A stretch of 64,000 nt of DNA from an uncultured Sphingomonas sp. (GTDB lineage: Bacteria > Pseudomonadota > Alphaproteobacteria > Sphingomonadales > Sphingomonadaceae), in assembly GCF_913776855.1 (NCBI RefSeq), contig NZ_CAJYQD010000001.1, forward strand, positions 44,736 through 108,735, written 5' to 3'. The stretch's first letter is position 1. Each line of letters starts with the position of its first letter. Made by a program: the position numbers and the translations under genes. Under the pieces are notes generated by a model, which was given only the letters and a program-made list of their open reading frames with translations, searched no databases and was not told where the DNA came from. Shown in pieces: positions 44,968-53,304 of the stretch.

Positions 44968-45996
44968 TCAGGCAGCTGCGGCGAGGCTCTCTTGCCCCTC
45001 CAGCAGCGCGATCAGCCCGCGTTCGTGGCGGCTGAGATATTTGGCGGTGCGCGGCAGGCGCAACGCGTTGCGAAACGCGCCTTGCCCATCCTTCACCAGA
45101 TCGATCAGCAAGGGATGGACATAGGATTTGCGCGCGATCGCCGGGGTATTGCCCAGTGCATCGACCACCGGACCCAGCATCGTCTTCAGGCTGATGTCCG
45201 CATCGGCCTCCGCCAGCGTCGTGAAGGCGAGGACGCTCGCCCCCCAGGTCCGGAAATGCTTGGCGGTGAAGTCGCCCCCCATCGCGTCGCGGATATAGGC
45301 GTTGACGTCGCTGGAGGTGACCGGATGCGCTTCCCCCTCGGCATCGACCCAGCGGAACAGATGCTGGCCTGGCAGGTCCTGGCACTTGCGCACGAAGCTG
45401 GCGAGCGAGCGATCGGTGATGGTCAGCAGGCGCATCTTGCCCGACTTGGCGCGGTATTGCAGTTTCAGCCGGGTGCCGGTCAGCTTTGCGTGCCGCTTGC
45501 GCAGCGTCGTCGCGCCGAAGCTCTTGTTGACGCGTGCATAGCCTTCGTTCCCCACGCGCACCCGGCCCAGATCGAGCAGCCGCACCACCGCCGCGACCGC
45601 CCGGTCCCGCGACAGCGCACGCCTGGCAAGATCGCGTTCGACCCGCGCACGAAGCTTCGGCAGGGCATGGCCGAACGCGGCGCAGCGGTCGTATTTCGCG
45701 CTTTCCTGCGCCGCGCGGAAATCGGCGTGGTAGCGATATTGCTTGCGGCCCTTCTCGTCCCAGCCGATCGCCTGGATATGGCCGGCGGGGTCGGGACAGA
45801 ACCATGCGTCGCGATAGGCGGGGGGCAGGCCGACGGCATTCAATCGATCGATCTCGTCGCGATCGGTGATGCGGTTGCCATCGGCATCGTAGTAGCCCCA
45901 GCCACGCGTCAACTTGCGCCGCGTGATGCCCGGCGCCTCGCAATCGGAAAAGACGCAGCCGGCGGGGCAGGGTAGGTCGTCGTCGGCTGGTTCCAT
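44968..45996 (-). CDS. DNA topoisomerase IB
   Basis: A 342-aa eukaryotic-like type IB topoisomerase found in a minority of bacteria. The catalytic residues of the family are recognisable: RVGNEGYARVNKSFGATTLRKRH, RTWGASVLAF and the active-site tyrosine in ARKSYVHPLLIDL. It relaxes supercoils by a transient 3'-phosphotyrosyl bond. Divergent from the DJ-1-like gene. Confidence 0.93.
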   Translation of the reverse strand: MEPADDDLPCPAGCVFSDCEAPGITRRKLTRGWGYYDADGNRITDRDEIDRLNAVGLPPAYRDAWFCPDPAGHIQAIGWDEKGRKQYRYHADFRAAQESAKYDRCAAFGHALPKLRARVERDLARRALSRDRAVAAVVRLLDLGRVRVGNEGYARVNKSFGATTLRKRHAKLTGTRLKLQYRAKSGKMRLLTITDRSLASFVRKCQDLPGQHLFRWVDAEGEAHPVTSSDVNAYIRDAMGGDFTAKHFRTWGASVLAFTTLAEADADISLKTMLGPVVDALGNTPAIARKSYVHPLLIDLVKDGQGAFRNALRLPRTAKYLSRHERGLIALLEGQESLAAAA

Positions 45997-46048
45997 CGGG
46001 CTGTCCCTGCGTATGTCCCGATCAATGTTCGGCTCGTCGCTTCGTTCC

Positions 46049-46073
46049 GGAACCCGCGCAGGAGCAACCGGTT
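46049..46073 (+). promoter_or_regulatory. Candidate EcfG-type (general stress) promoter of the DJ-1-like gene
   Basis: GGAAC (46049-46053), 16 bases, then GGTT (46070-46073) match the GGAAC-N16/17-CGTT pattern of the alphaproteobacterial general-stress sigma factor only approximately. It lies 33 bases before the gene start. GTTCCGGAAC is a palindrome, so a divergent use toward topoisomerase IB is conceivable but shows no matching -10. Confidence 0.35.
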
Positions 46074-46105
46074 ACGACGGGACCACCCCGCACAGGAGTT
46101 TCCCC

Positions 46106-46660
46106 ATGGCCGACCTCGCCAATGCCCGCGTGCTGATCCTCGCCACCGACGGGTTCGAGGAATCCGAACTGTTCGATCCGCGTCAGGCGCTGCTGGATGC
46201 CGGCGCGACCGTGACGCTCGCATCGATCAAGACCGACCCGATCCAGGGCGTCGTCAACGACAGCGAAAAGGCGCGGAAGATCACCCCCGACCTGACGCTG
46301 GACGCGGTCGATACCGAGGCGTTCGACATGCTGCTGCTGCCCGGCGGCGTCGGCAATCCTGATGCGCTGCGTATTCAGGAACGCGCGGTCGAGATCGTCA
46401 GCGAGTTCATGGACGACGACAAGATCGTTGCCGCCATCTGCCATGCGCCATGGCTTCTGGTCGAAGCCGATGTGGTCGATGGGCGTCGCGTGACGAGCTG
46501 GCCGTCGGTGCGCACCGACCTGGAAAATGCCGGCGCCGATGTCGTGGATGAAGAGGTCGTGATCGACGGCAACCTCATCACCAGCCGCAAGCCCGACGAC
46601 ATCCCCGCCTTTTCGAAGGCCGTGATCGAGGCGTTGCAGAACGAACTGACCGAGGCGTGA
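46106..46660 (+). CDS. DJ-1/PfpI family protein (type 1 glutamine amidotransferase-like)
   Basis: A 184-aa protein with FEESELFDPRQALLDAGA and VAAICHAPWLLVEADVV, where the nucleophilic Cys sits in AICHAPW next to a His. This is the PfpI/YhbO pattern, with reported protease, chaperone or deglycase activities. CAGGAG lies before the ATG at 46106. A stress-responsive role is consistent with the promoter candidate. Confidence 0.92.
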   Translation: MADLANARVLILATDGFEESELFDPRQALLDAGATVTLASIKTDPIQGVVNDSEKARKITPDLTLDAVDTEAFDMLLLPGGVGNPDALRIQERAVEIVSEFMDDDKIVAAICHAPWLLVEADVVDGRRVTSWPSVRTDLENAGADVVDEEVVIDGNLITSRKPDDIPAFSKAVIEALQNELTEA

Positions 46661-46687
46661 GACGAGGGGGCGGGTTGCGGCCCGCCC

Positions 46688-47746
46688 CTAAGTCGCGACT
46701 GCCACGCGCCGTCGATCCCCCCGCCGGTTGAGCCAGATCTGCGCCGGCCGTTCGACCCCGCGATACAGCAGCTCCGACGACGCGATCACTGCGATGACAT
46801 ACAGCGCCAGCACCCATAGCGGCGCATCGGTCGCGTCCTGTACCAGTATCAGCTTGAACACGAACCACAGCAGGAAGTGGCCGAGATAGGTCGCATAGCT
46901 GATTTCACCCAGCCGATAGATCGGCCGCCATTCCAGGGGGTTACCGCGGCGGTTCGACGTTATGCCGGCGGCCAGCAACAGGCAGGCGAGCGCGGCCGGC
47001 AACGACTGTGCCTCCGACAGCAGCTTCAGCCCCCATGCCGCCACCAGCCCCAGCGCAAGCGTCACCGCGATCACCGCGATCCGGTCGCGCCCCTGCCAGC
47101 GCAGCCACAGCGCCCCGATCGCGGTACCGGCGGCGAACTGGATCACGCAGCGCGCGACGGCAAAGCGTTGCAGCTCGCTGCCCAGGCCATCCTGCCCGCA
47201 CAGCGGCAGGATGCCGAACAACAGGATCGCGACGAAGCCGATCAGCACGATGCTTGGCAGCTTTCGCCAGTCCAATGCGACCGCCAGCAGCGGGAACAAC
47301 AGATACGCGGCGGATTCGGCGGAGATCGACCAGGCGGGATCGTTCCACTTCAGCGGATCGACGAACCCCCAGCTTTGCAGCAGCACGAAATGCAGCGGCA
47401 GTTCGGCAAAGGGAAAGCGATCGATATTGCGGCCGGTCGCCGCCAGCACGCTTGCGAGCAGCACCGCGCAGGCCAGCACGAACAGATGCAGCGGCCAGAT
47501 GCGCGCCATCCGTTTCCACAGGAACCGCCCCGCGACCGGGAGACCTCCCTCGGCAAAGCGTCGCCCCCACGACAGCCAGATGACGAAGCCCGACAGCAGG
47601 AAGAAGAAATCGACCGCCAGATAGCCCTTGGCGATCGCCGATTCGACGACCGGATGCATCTCCGCCATCGATCCGCGCAGGTGGAACAGCACGACCCACC
47701 ATGCGGCCAGCCCCCGCGCACCGGTCAGCGCCTTCAACTCGTTCAT
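46688..47746 (-). CDS. Acyltransferase family 3 membrane protein
   Basis: The 352-aa protein is an integral membrane O-acyltransferase (Acyl_transf_3/OafA-like). It starts LTGARGLAAWWVVLFHLRG with the catalytic His in this segment and has about ten membrane helices, including FFFLLSGFVIWLSW and GEISYATYLGH. It probably adds an acetyl or similar group to a cell-surface glycan. It overlaps the ligase gene by ATGA; the upstream track part is the ligase in another frame. Confidence 0.9.
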   Translation of the reverse strand: MNELKALTGARGLAAWWVVLFHLRGSMAEMHPVVESAIAKGYLAVDFFFLLSGFVIWLSWGRRFAEGGLPVAGRFLWKRMARIWPLHLFVLACAVLLASVLAATGRNIDRFPFAELPLHFVLLQSWGFVDPLKWNDPAWSISAESAAYLLFPLLAVALDWRKLPSIVLIGFVAILLFGILPLCGQDGLGSELQRFAVARCVIQFAAGTAIGALWLRWQGRDRIAVIAVTLALGLVAAWGLKLLSEAQSLPAALACLLLAAGITSNRRGNPLEWRPIYRLGEISYATYLGHFLLWFVFKLILVQDATDAPLWVLALYVIAVIASSELLYRGVERPAQIWLNRRGDRRRVAVAT

Positions 47747-49098
47747 GCGGTCACCGCCCCCTTCTTGCGCCGCTGGATCGGCACCCACGCCTGATCGGCC
47801 CGTTTGCGCGCCAGATAGGTGTCGAGGCCGATCTGTGCGCCGATCAACATGAACACGAACGGCTGGAACGCGATCGCCACGAAATTCGCGCCGAACAGAT
47901 ACACGATGTGCCCGTTCTGCAGCGCGGCGGCCAGCGGCACCACCCACGCTTCGTCGTCAGCGGCCTTGGCATAGCGGCGCCGCAGCACCTCCATGCGGAA
48001 CAGTCCGCCCAGATTGATCAGCAGCCAGAGCGCCAACCCCGGATAGCCCTGTTCGCCCAGCATCTCGAAATAGGCGGAGTGATAGGCGCGCCCGGCATCG
48101 ACCTCCAGGCTGCGCTCGACCGTCTTGTTGCCCGCCTCGCCGACCACCGCGACCTTTTCATAGCGGATGCGGTTCTGGAGATAGGCGACGAAGCCCCCGC
48201 CGAACGGGTTCTGCTTTACGTAATCGAGCGTCCACATCCACACCGCTAAGCGCGTCGATGCCGACGCGTCGGACTGATAGGTCCCGATCGTCTCCATCCG
48301 CTGGGTAAAGGCAGAGGGCAGGAACGGCACCGCCATCATCCCCGCTGCACCGGCCAGCGCCAGATAGGTCAGCCGCCGCTTCACATCGCGCAGCATCAGC
48401 ACGCCCAGCAGTACGATGCACAGCAATCCCGTGCGCGTCGATGTGCCGACGGGGATCAACATGCAGGAAAAGATCAGCGCATAGCAAAAGGCGCGCACCC
48501 GCCAGTCGGGCGGGAATACCGTGCCGAATTTGCTGAACCACAGGATCAGCGGGATGATCGCGATCGCGACCGTCGAGATCGTCGACCCTTCGTACAGGCC
48601 GGCATTGTTCGACACCATCAGGTTCAATTCGCCGTATCCGCCACCCGACCCCAGCGTCTTGATCCCGCCGACGATGATGATCGACGCGGCCGACAGCACC
48701 ATGAACAGCAGCAGCGATTCGATGCGCAGCTTGGTCCTGAGCGTCAGCGGCAGGAAGATGGCGAAGGCCAGCGCCTTCCACACCCATTCCCATTTGAACT
48801 GCGCCTCGACCGGAAAGTCCGCAGTTTTCGTCGTCCAGAAACAGTAAAGGAGCAGCGCGAGCATCAGGAACTGGCGCGGCGCCATGCGCGTATCGCGCTT
48901 GTCGTCCACCGCGACCCACGCCAGCACGGCAAGGCCGCACGCGATCAACGATATCGGGATCGAATTGAGCAGCAGATAGGTCAACCGCTGCGGCGACACG
49001 ATGTCGATATAGACATAGGTCAGTACGAACACGAACGGCTTGCGAAAGCCGGCGGCGAACAACAGTCCCAGGAATGCGACGAAGACGAGGTCACGCAC
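47743..49098 (-). CDS. O-antigen-ligase-like protein, exosortase A system associated
   Basis: A 451-aa membrane protein with about ten helices. It resembles the putative O-glycosylation ligase of exosortase A systems: TYVYIDIVSPQRLTYLL in the first segments and DAGRAYHSAYFEMLGEQGYPGLALWLL near the C-terminus. It would join or polymerise glycan units at the periplasmic face. The start is a GTG at 49098. No exosortase or other export genes are in the window. It overlaps the small upstream gene by 8 bases. Confidence 0.88.
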   Translation of the reverse strand: MRDLVFVAFLGLLFAAGFRKPFVFVLTYVYIDIVSPQRLTYLLLNSIPISLIACGLAVLAWVAVDDKRDTRMAPRQFLMLALLLYCFWTTKTADFPVEAQFKWEWVWKALAFAIFLPLTLRTKLRIESLLLFMVLSAASIIIVGGIKTLGSGGGYGELNLMVSNNAGLYEGSTISTVAIAIIPLILWFSKFGTVFPPDWRVRAFCYALIFSCMLIPVGTSTRTGLLCIVLLGVLMLRDVKRRLTYLALAGAAGMMAVPFLPSAFTQRMETIGTYQSDASASTRLAVWMWTLDYVKQNPFGGGFVAYLQNRIRYEKVAVVGEAGNKTVERSLEVDAGRAYHSAYFEMLGEQGYPGLALWLLINLGGLFRMEVLRRRYAKAADDEAWVVPLAAALQNGHIVYLFGANFVAIAFQPFVFMLIGAQIGLDTYLARKRADQAWVPIQRRKKGAVTA

Positions 49099-49231
49099 CG
49101 AAGCGATCCCGTCCTTTGCGTGGGCTATCGCCCCGCACGCGTTCGTCGTCGAGGTCCGGCCGCCGCAGCAGTCGCCACGCCGCGAACAGCATCAGCAAAT
49201 GGGTCAGCCCCAGCGAGAAATTGTCGATCAT
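49091..49231 (-). CDS. Small membrane peptide of the glycan cluster
   Basis: A 46-aa peptide (MIDNFSLGLTHLLMLFAAWRLLRRPDLD then a basic tail), inside a longer track ORF that starts in non-coding sequence. It has one hydrophobic helix (residues about 5-24). It overlaps the start of the ligase gene by 8 bases, suggesting coupled translation. Small size makes it uncertain, but the position and helix support a real gene. Confidence 0.55.
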   Translation of the reverse strand: MIDNFSLGLTHLLMLFAAWRLLRRPDLDDERVRGDSPRKGRDRFGA

Positions 49232-49353
49232 CGGCGTGGGGCCCCTAACGTCACCCGCAGTGATAACGGATACGGGTTGATGCGACGTTAAGCGATCGGC
49301 CAGGCGGGGGTCGAGGGGGCGATCCGTCCGCCCCAAGCTGGAGGATACCCCTG

Positions 49354-50508
49354 CTATCCCCGAACGATCTTCAGATATGCGTCCAGCACCGACTGGCTCG
49401 CCGTATCCCAGCGATAGCCCTTCGCAGCCTCATGCCCCACTAGCCCCATGCGCCAGCGCAGGTCGGCATCTTCGCACAGCCGCGCGATCGCATCGGCATA
49501 CGCGGGGACGTCGCGCGGCGGCACCAGGAAGCCGGTCGTCCGGTCCTCGACCATGCCCACCGCACCGGTCGCGCGGGCGGCGACGACGGGCACGCCGGCG
49601 GCCATCGCCTCCAGCGTGACGTTGCCGAACGTTTCGGTGATCGAGGGATTGAAGAACACGTCCATCGACGCGACTGCACGGCCCAGATCGTCGCCCGCCT
49701 GGAACCCGGCGAATACCGCGTGCGGGACGCGTTCGGCGAACCAGTCGCGCGCCGGGCCTTCGCCGATCACCAGGATGCGGTGCTTGGTGCCGCGCCGCTG
49801 CAATTCGGTCGCAACCTCCGAGAAGACGTCGAGACCCTTTTCCAATACCAGTCGCCCGAGAAAGCTGACCGCCACCTCGTCGTCGCCGATGCCGAGCGAG
49901 CGCCGCCAGTCGAGATCGCGCATCGCCGGGCTGAACCGTTGGTGATCGACCCCGCGCGACCAGATGCCGATGGGCGAGGTCACGCCCCATTCGCGCAGCA
50001 GGTCGGCCATGCCGCGGCCGGGTACCATCACCTGGTCGGCGCGATTGTAGAACCGCTTCGACAGCGCGACCGCCATCGGCTCCAGAAACCCGATGCCGTA
50101 ATATTGCGGATAGGTTTCGAAGCGCGTGTGAAGCGAGGCGAGTGTCGCAATCCCGTTGTCGCGGCCCCAGCTAAGCGCACGATGCCCGAGGATGTCGGGG
50201 GCGGAGACATGGACGATGTTCGGCGCGAAAGCCGTCAGGTCGGCGCGCGTCTTCGCGGTCAGCCCGCGTGCCAGCTTATATTCGCCACGTCCGCCGGGCA
50301 TCCCGTACGCCGGCACGCTGACCAGATCACCGGTCGGCGGAAACGCCGGCCTGTCGGTCGTCGGCGAATAGACGCGTAAGGTGACGCCATGGTCGAGCAG
50401 GTGACGTGCAAGGCGGTTGAGCGCCTGGTTGGCGCCGTCACGGACATAGTTATAGTTTCCGCTGAACATCGCGACGCGGAGCTGGGAAGGCTTCATCCGC
50501 GTGCCCAT
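49354..50508 (-). CDS. GT4-family glycosyltransferase
   Basis: The 384-aa protein is a GT-B fold retaining glycosyltransferase: MFSGNYNYVRDGANQALNRLARHLL at the N-terminus and the C-terminal GFQAGDDLGRAVASMDVFFNPSITETFGNVTLEAMA, with the EX7E pattern between ETFGN and EAMA. It likely adds a sugar in a lipid-linked glycan pathway. Start at 50508, with the ATG at 50496 as an alternative. It is first in the minus-strand glycan cluster. Confidence 0.9.
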   Translation of the reverse strand: MGTRMKPSQLRVAMFSGNYNYVRDGANQALNRLARHLLDHGVTLRVYSPTTDRPAFPPTGDLVSVPAYGMPGGRGEYKLARGLTAKTRADLTAFAPNIVHVSAPDILGHRALSWGRDNGIATLASLHTRFETYPQYYGIGFLEPMAVALSKRFYNRADQVMVPGRGMADLLREWGVTSPIGIWSRGVDHQRFSPAMRDLDWRRSLGIGDDEVAVSFLGRLVLEKGLDVFSEVATELQRRGTKHRILVIGEGPARDWFAERVPHAVFAGFQAGDDLGRAVASMDVFFNPSITETFGNVTLEAMAAGVPVVAARATGAVGMVEDRTTGFLVPPRDVPAYADAIARLCEDADLRWRMGLVGHEAAKGYRWDTASQSVLDAYLKIVRG

Positions 50509-50534
50509 AGCGCCGGAACGCTCCGTACGCCACC

Positions 50535-50560
50535 GGAACGCTTGGCCGCTGCAACGGGTT
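50535..50560 (+). promoter_or_regulatory. Candidate EcfG-type promoter upstream of the DUF2945 gene
   Basis: GGAAC (50535-50539), a spacer of 17 bases, and GGTT (50557-50560) approximate the alphaproteobacterial general-stress promoter. It ends 29 bases before the DUF2945 start. A second GGAAC at 50515 has no matching -10. Confidence 0.35.
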
Positions 50561-50589
50561 GACCCGCCTGTCAAACAGGAGCGGACAGG

Positions 50590-50802
50590 ATGAGCGACAG
50601 CTACAAGAAGGGCCAGAAGGTCAAATGGTCGTGGGGCAACGGTACGGCGGAGGGCAAGGTCGAGGAGCGCTTCGACCGCCGTGTGCAGCGGACGATCAAG
50701 GGGAGCAAGATCACGAAGAACGGCACCAAGGACAATCCCGCCTATCTGATCGAGCAGGATGACGGGACGAAGGTCCTGAAGAGAGGCAGCGAACTCGACT
50801 GA
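50590..50802 (+). CDS. DUF2945 (hypervirulence-associated TUDOR-like) protein
   Basis: A 70-aa basic protein with the DUF2945 pattern: KKGQKVKWSWGNGTAEGKVEERF and later NPAYLIEQDDGTKVLKRGSEL. The family has a TUDOR-like beta barrel of unknown role and is frequent in stress regulons. ACAGGA lies before the ATG. It sits between the divergent glycosyltransferase and radA. Confidence 0.9.
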   Translation: MSDSYKKGQKVKWSWGNGTAEGKVEERFDRRVQRTIKGSKITKNGTKDNPAYLIEQDDGTKVLKRGSELD

Positions 50803-50840
50803 TATTCCCCTTTCGTTCCGCATCTGCTAAGGGCGCGCGC

Positions 50841-52208
50841 ATGGCAAAACCCCAGAAGCGCTATGTCTGCCAGCAATGCGGATCGGTATCCTCGAAATGG
50901 GCGGGACAATGCGCCGATTGCGGCGACTGGAACACGCTGGTCGAGGATGCCGGCGCGGTCGTCACCCCGTTTTCGGCGCGGCATAATCTGCAAAGCGGCG
51001 GACGGCCGATCCTGTTGTCGGGGCTCGATACCGACATCGCGCTGCCCGACCGGCTGAAGACCGAGATTACCGAACTCGACCGGGCGTTGGGCGGCGGCTT
51101 CGTGGAAGGATCGGCGACGCTGATCGGCGGCGATCCCGGCATCGGCAAATCGACCCTGCTGTTGCAGGCGGCGGCCAAGCTCGCGCTGGCGGGCAAGGGC
51201 GTTGCCTACGTCTCGGGCGAAGAGGCCGCCGATCAGGTCCGGCTGCGCGCCCGCCGCCTCGGCCTCGGCAACGCGCCGGTGCAGCTGGCGGCGGCGACGT
51301 CGGTGCGCGACATCCTGACCACGTTCGGGGGATCGGCCGCGCCGGACCTGCTCATCATCGATTCGATCCAGACGATGCACAGCGACCTGATCGAAGGGGC
51401 GCCGGGTACCGTCAGCCAGGTGCGCGCCTCCTCGGGCGAACTGATCCGCTTCGCCAAGGAACGCGGCACCGCCGTCGTGCTGGTCGGCCATGTGACCAAG
51501 GACGGGTCGATCGCCGGCCCACGCGTCCTCGAACACATGGTCGATACCGTGCTGGCGTTCGAGGGGGAGCGCAGCCACCAGTATCGTATCCTGCGCGCGA
51601 TGAAGAACCGCTTCGGTGGCACCGACGAAATCGGCGTCTTCGCGATGGAAAGCGAAGGATTATCGGAAGTTTCAAACCCTTCGTCGCTGTTCCTGACAAG
51701 CCGTGACGAGAATGTCACCGGCACCGTCGTCTTCCCCGCACTGGAGGGGACCCGCCCAGTGCTGGTCGAGGTGCAGGCGCTGACCGTCCGCTTGGCATCC
51801 GGCGCGACGCCGCGGCGTGCGGTGGTCGGCTGGGACTCGGGGCGGTTGGCGATGATCCTCGCGGTATTGGAGGCACGCTGCGGCCTGGCGTTTGCGACCG
51901 CCGAAGTCTATCTCAACATCGCTGGCGGCTACCGCGTGACCGACCCCGCCGCCGATCTGGCCGTGGCGGCAGCGCTGGTGTCGGCGCTGTCCGAACGACC
52001 GGTCCCGTCCGATGCGATCGTGTTCGGCGAAATCGCGCTGTCGGGGGAGGTCCGCCCCGTGGCGCATGGCGCGCTCAGGCTGAAGGAAGCCGGCAAGCTC
52101 GGCTTTTCACGCGCGCTTGCCCCCGCGGCCCAGGCGGAGGGCGGGGCAGTCAAGCTGTCCGGGTTCAAGGACCTGCCGAGGTTCGTCGACTACATGCTTG
52201 GCCGCTAA
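50841..52208 (+). CDS. radA: DNA repair protein RadA
   Basis: RadA is a RecA-like branch-migration ATPase. The 455-aa protein has a Cys4 zinc finger (CQQCGSVSSKWAGQCADCG), Walker A IGGDPGIGKST, the KNRFG motif (KNRFGGTDEIG) and a C-terminal Lon-like domain (ending near SGEVRPVAHGALRLKEAGKLG). It also processes recombination intermediates. It stands before cvpA. Confidence 0.97.
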   Translation: MAKPQKRYVCQQCGSVSSKWAGQCADCGDWNTLVEDAGAVVTPFSARHNLQSGGRPILLSGLDTDIALPDRLKTEITELDRALGGGFVEGSATLIGGDPGIGKSTLLLQAAAKLALAGKGVAYVSGEEAADQVRLRARRLGLGNAPVQLAAATSVRDILTTFGGSAAPDLLIIDSIQTMHSDLIEGAPGTVSQVRASSGELIRFAKERGTAVVLVGHVTKDGSIAGPRVLEHMVDTVLAFEGERSHQYRILRAMKNRFGGTDEIGVFAMESEGLSEVSNPSSLFLTSRDENVTGTVVFPALEGTRPVLVEVQALTVRLASGATPRRAVVGWDSGRLAMILAVLEARCGLAFATAEVYLNIAGGYRVTDPAADLAVAAALVSALSERPVPSDAIVFGEIALSGEVRPVAHGALRLKEAGKLGFSRALAPAAQAEGGAVKLSGFKDLPRFVDYMLGR

Positions 52209-52210
52209 TT

Positions 52211-52229
52211 CCTCCCCGGCACGGGGAGG
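52211..52229. repeat. Short palindromic repeat CCTCCCC/GGGGAGG
   Basis: CCTCCCC (52211-52217) and GGGGAGG (52223-52229) with a 5-base loop form a hairpin directly after the radA stop. It is the same unit as in the 5548-5677 element and may terminate radA transcription. Confidence 0.65.
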
Positions 52230-52291
52230 ATCAGTGATGCGATCGACACCATCACCTCGACAATTCCCCCACCGCCCGGCATAGCCGCCCC

Positions 52292-52813
52292 ATGGGCCTG
52301 ACTTCGCTCGACATCGCCGTCCTCTGCACCGTTGGCGGCGCTGCGGTGCTGGGCTTTTTGCGCGGCTTCGTCACCGAAGTCCTGTCGCTGGCTGCCTGGG
52401 CGCTGGTCGTGTTGCTGCTGAAACTGTTCCACACGCCCGTTGCCGCCGCGCTGGTCGGACCGACCGGGACGGCGGGCGGTGCGGCGACCCTGGCCTTCGC
52501 GCTGATCGCCGGTACAGGCTATTTCGCCGGGCGGCTCGTCGCCAACGGCATTGGTGCGCGCACCCGTGCCTCGGTCCTGGGGCCCGTCGACCGTGCGCTC
52601 GGCTTCGGCTTTGGTGCGCTGAAAGGGTTGATCCTCGTCAGCCTCGCATTCCTGCTGCTGCTGCTCGCGGCCGACTTCATCGGCGGCGGTTCGACCCGCC
52701 GGCCGCTTTGGATCAAGAACGCGCGTACTTATCCGCTGCTCAATGCCACCAGCACCAGCGCCGTCGACTTCATCGACCGTCGCCGCCGGGGCGAACCGGT
52801 GTTCGGGGAATAG
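52292..52813 (+). CDS. CvpA family membrane protein
   Basis: The 173-aa protein has four hydrophobic segments and the family features LDIAVLCTVGGAAVLGFLRGFVTEVLSLAAW and LGPVDRALGFGFGALKGLILVSL. CvpA was defined as a colicin V production factor and is linked to envelope stress and intracellular growth in other bacteria. The mechanism is unknown. It precedes the NifU-like gene. Confidence 0.9.
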   Translation: MGLTSLDIAVLCTVGGAAVLGFLRGFVTEVLSLAAWALVVLLLKLFHTPVAAALVGPTGTAGGAATLAFALIAGTGYFAGRLVANGIGARTRASVLGPVDRALGFGFGALKGLILVSLAFLLLLLAADFIGGGSTRRPLWIKNARTYPLLNATSTSAVDFIDRRRRGEPVFGE

Positions 52814-52866
52814 AAAAAGCCGGGCATCGACTCGCCACCGTCACGATTGCGCCCTACATCCGACGG

Positions 52867-53304
52867 GTGAGCGCAAACCTGTACAACACCGACATCCTCC
52901 GCCTTGCTGCCGAAACCGCGCAGGCCGTCCGCCTTTCCGATCCGCACGCTTCCGTCGAAAAGCGCTCGCCCATCTGCGGCAGCCGGGTGACGGTCGATAT
53001 CGCGGTGGGCGATGATGGACGTGTCGCTGCGGTCGGGATGCTGGTGCGCGCCTGCGCGCTGGGGCAGGCATCGTCGGCGTTGCTGGCGCGCGCGATCGTC
53101 GGCAAGTCGCCGGCGGACCTCGCCGCCGCGAGCGAGGCATTGGCCGCCTGGCTGGCGGGGGAGGGCGACCTGCCCGACTGGCCTGGCCTGGCATTGTTCG
53201 AACCGGCCCGTCCGCACAGCGCCCGTCACGCTTCGATCCGGCTCGCCTTCGAAGCCGCTGCCGAAGCCGCACGCCATGCCGCCGACCAACGGGCCGCCGC
53301 CTGA
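52867..53304 (+). CDS. NifU-N/IscU-like scaffold protein with altered cysteines
   Basis: The 145-aa protein begins (from the GTG at 52867) VSANLYNTDILRLAAE and aligns with the U-type Fe-S scaffold domain. Two ligand positions are recognisable (SPICGSRVT and VRACALGQASS). Where the third cysteine of SufU/IscU-type proteins would lie, the sequence reads SARHASIRLAFEA and has Ala. Cluster binding may therefore differ. The track start at 52708 is in the cvpA gene. It overlaps the KefC-like start (TGATG). Confidence 0.75.
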   Translation: MSANLYNTDILRLAAETAQAVRLSDPHASVEKRSPICGSRVTVDIAVGDDGRVAAVGMLVRACALGQASSALLARAIVGKSPADLAAASEALAAWLAGEGDLPDWPGLALFEPARPHSARHASIRLAFEAAAEAARHAADQRAAA

